The position numbers and the translations under genes were made by a program. A stretch of 5,102 nt of DNA from contig JAFTXL010000072.1 of assembly GCA_017464985.1 (NCBI GenBank), positions 1 to 5,102 of the forward strand. Reading direction: 5' to 3'. This document shows, piece after piece, positions 5,074 to 5,102 of the stretch (position 1 is its first letter; every line of letters begins with the position of its first letter). The stretch comes from Clostridia bacterium (GTDB lineage: Bacteria > Bacillota_A > Clostridia > UBA1212). The notes under the pieces were generated by a model that saw only the letters and a program-made list of their open reading frames with translations, was not told the DNA's origin and did not search any database.

Positions 5074-5102
5074 GAGGCGCTTGTGCAGAGCACAAGCGCC
5101 TC
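5074..5102 (+). terminator. Intrinsic terminator stem after nusB
   Basis: A perfect 13-bp inverted repeat, GAGGCGCTTGTGC at 5074-5086 and its complement at 5090-5102, has a 3-base loop AGA. It begins 27 bp after the nusB stop and is preceded by an A-run (5065-5069). The window stops at the last base of the stem, so the expected T-run cannot be seen. The A-run would also serve a terminator for the opposite strand. Confidence 0.85.

Overview
The window reads as chromosomal DNA of an endospore-forming Clostridia-type Firmicute. The evidence is a spoIIIA sporulation operon, an AT-leaning composition with TTG and GTG starts, strong AGGAGG-like ribosome binding sites and near-consensus vegetative promoters. 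The exact family is an inference; gut Oscillospiraceae-like clostridia would fit. All genes lie on the + strand.

Positions 1-3049 hold the distal part of the spoIIIA operon: the last 19 codons of spoIIIAD, then complete spoIIIAE, spoIIIAF, spoIIIAG and spoIIIAH. In known spore formers these mother-cell membrane proteins build the SpoIIIA-SpoIIQ channel (feeding tube) between mother cell and forespore. AE and AF are multi-pass or double-pass membrane parts. AF, AG and AH carry ring-building domains resembling those of type III secretion and flagellar basal bodies. Three consecutive genes (AF, AG, AH) appear to start with TTG or GTG.

Positions 3050-3232 are a non-coding gap. It has no strong terminator, but it carries a near-perfect housekeeping promoter (TTGACC, 17 bp, TGTTATAAT) and a 9-bp direct repeat placed three helical turns apart around the -35 box.

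Positions 3233-4550 hold an envelope-stress style module: an Asp23/Gls24 (DUF322) protein, its membrane anchor AmaP, and a small two-helix DUF2273 membrane protein. AmaP has a cytoplasmic C-terminal domain visibly related to Asp23. The likely picture is Asp23 polymers tethered beneath the membrane by AmaP, with DUF2273 as a third partner.

Positions 4551-5102 hold a second promoter, nusB (transcription antitermination factor), and a 13-bp perfect terminator stem that ends exactly at the window edge. In Bacillus subtilis the order is spoIIIA - accB - accC - yqhY (Asp23 family) - nusB. Here the accBC pair is missing and amaP plus DUF2273 are present, so the locus combines the Bacillus spoIIIA/yqhY/nusB neighbourhood with a Staphylococcus-like asp23-amaP-DUF2273 set. 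I see no mobile element, CRISPR, tRNA or rRNA, and no convincing wholly new system. The most interesting points are this gene combination, the promoter layout, and a SpoIIIAE without a signal peptide.
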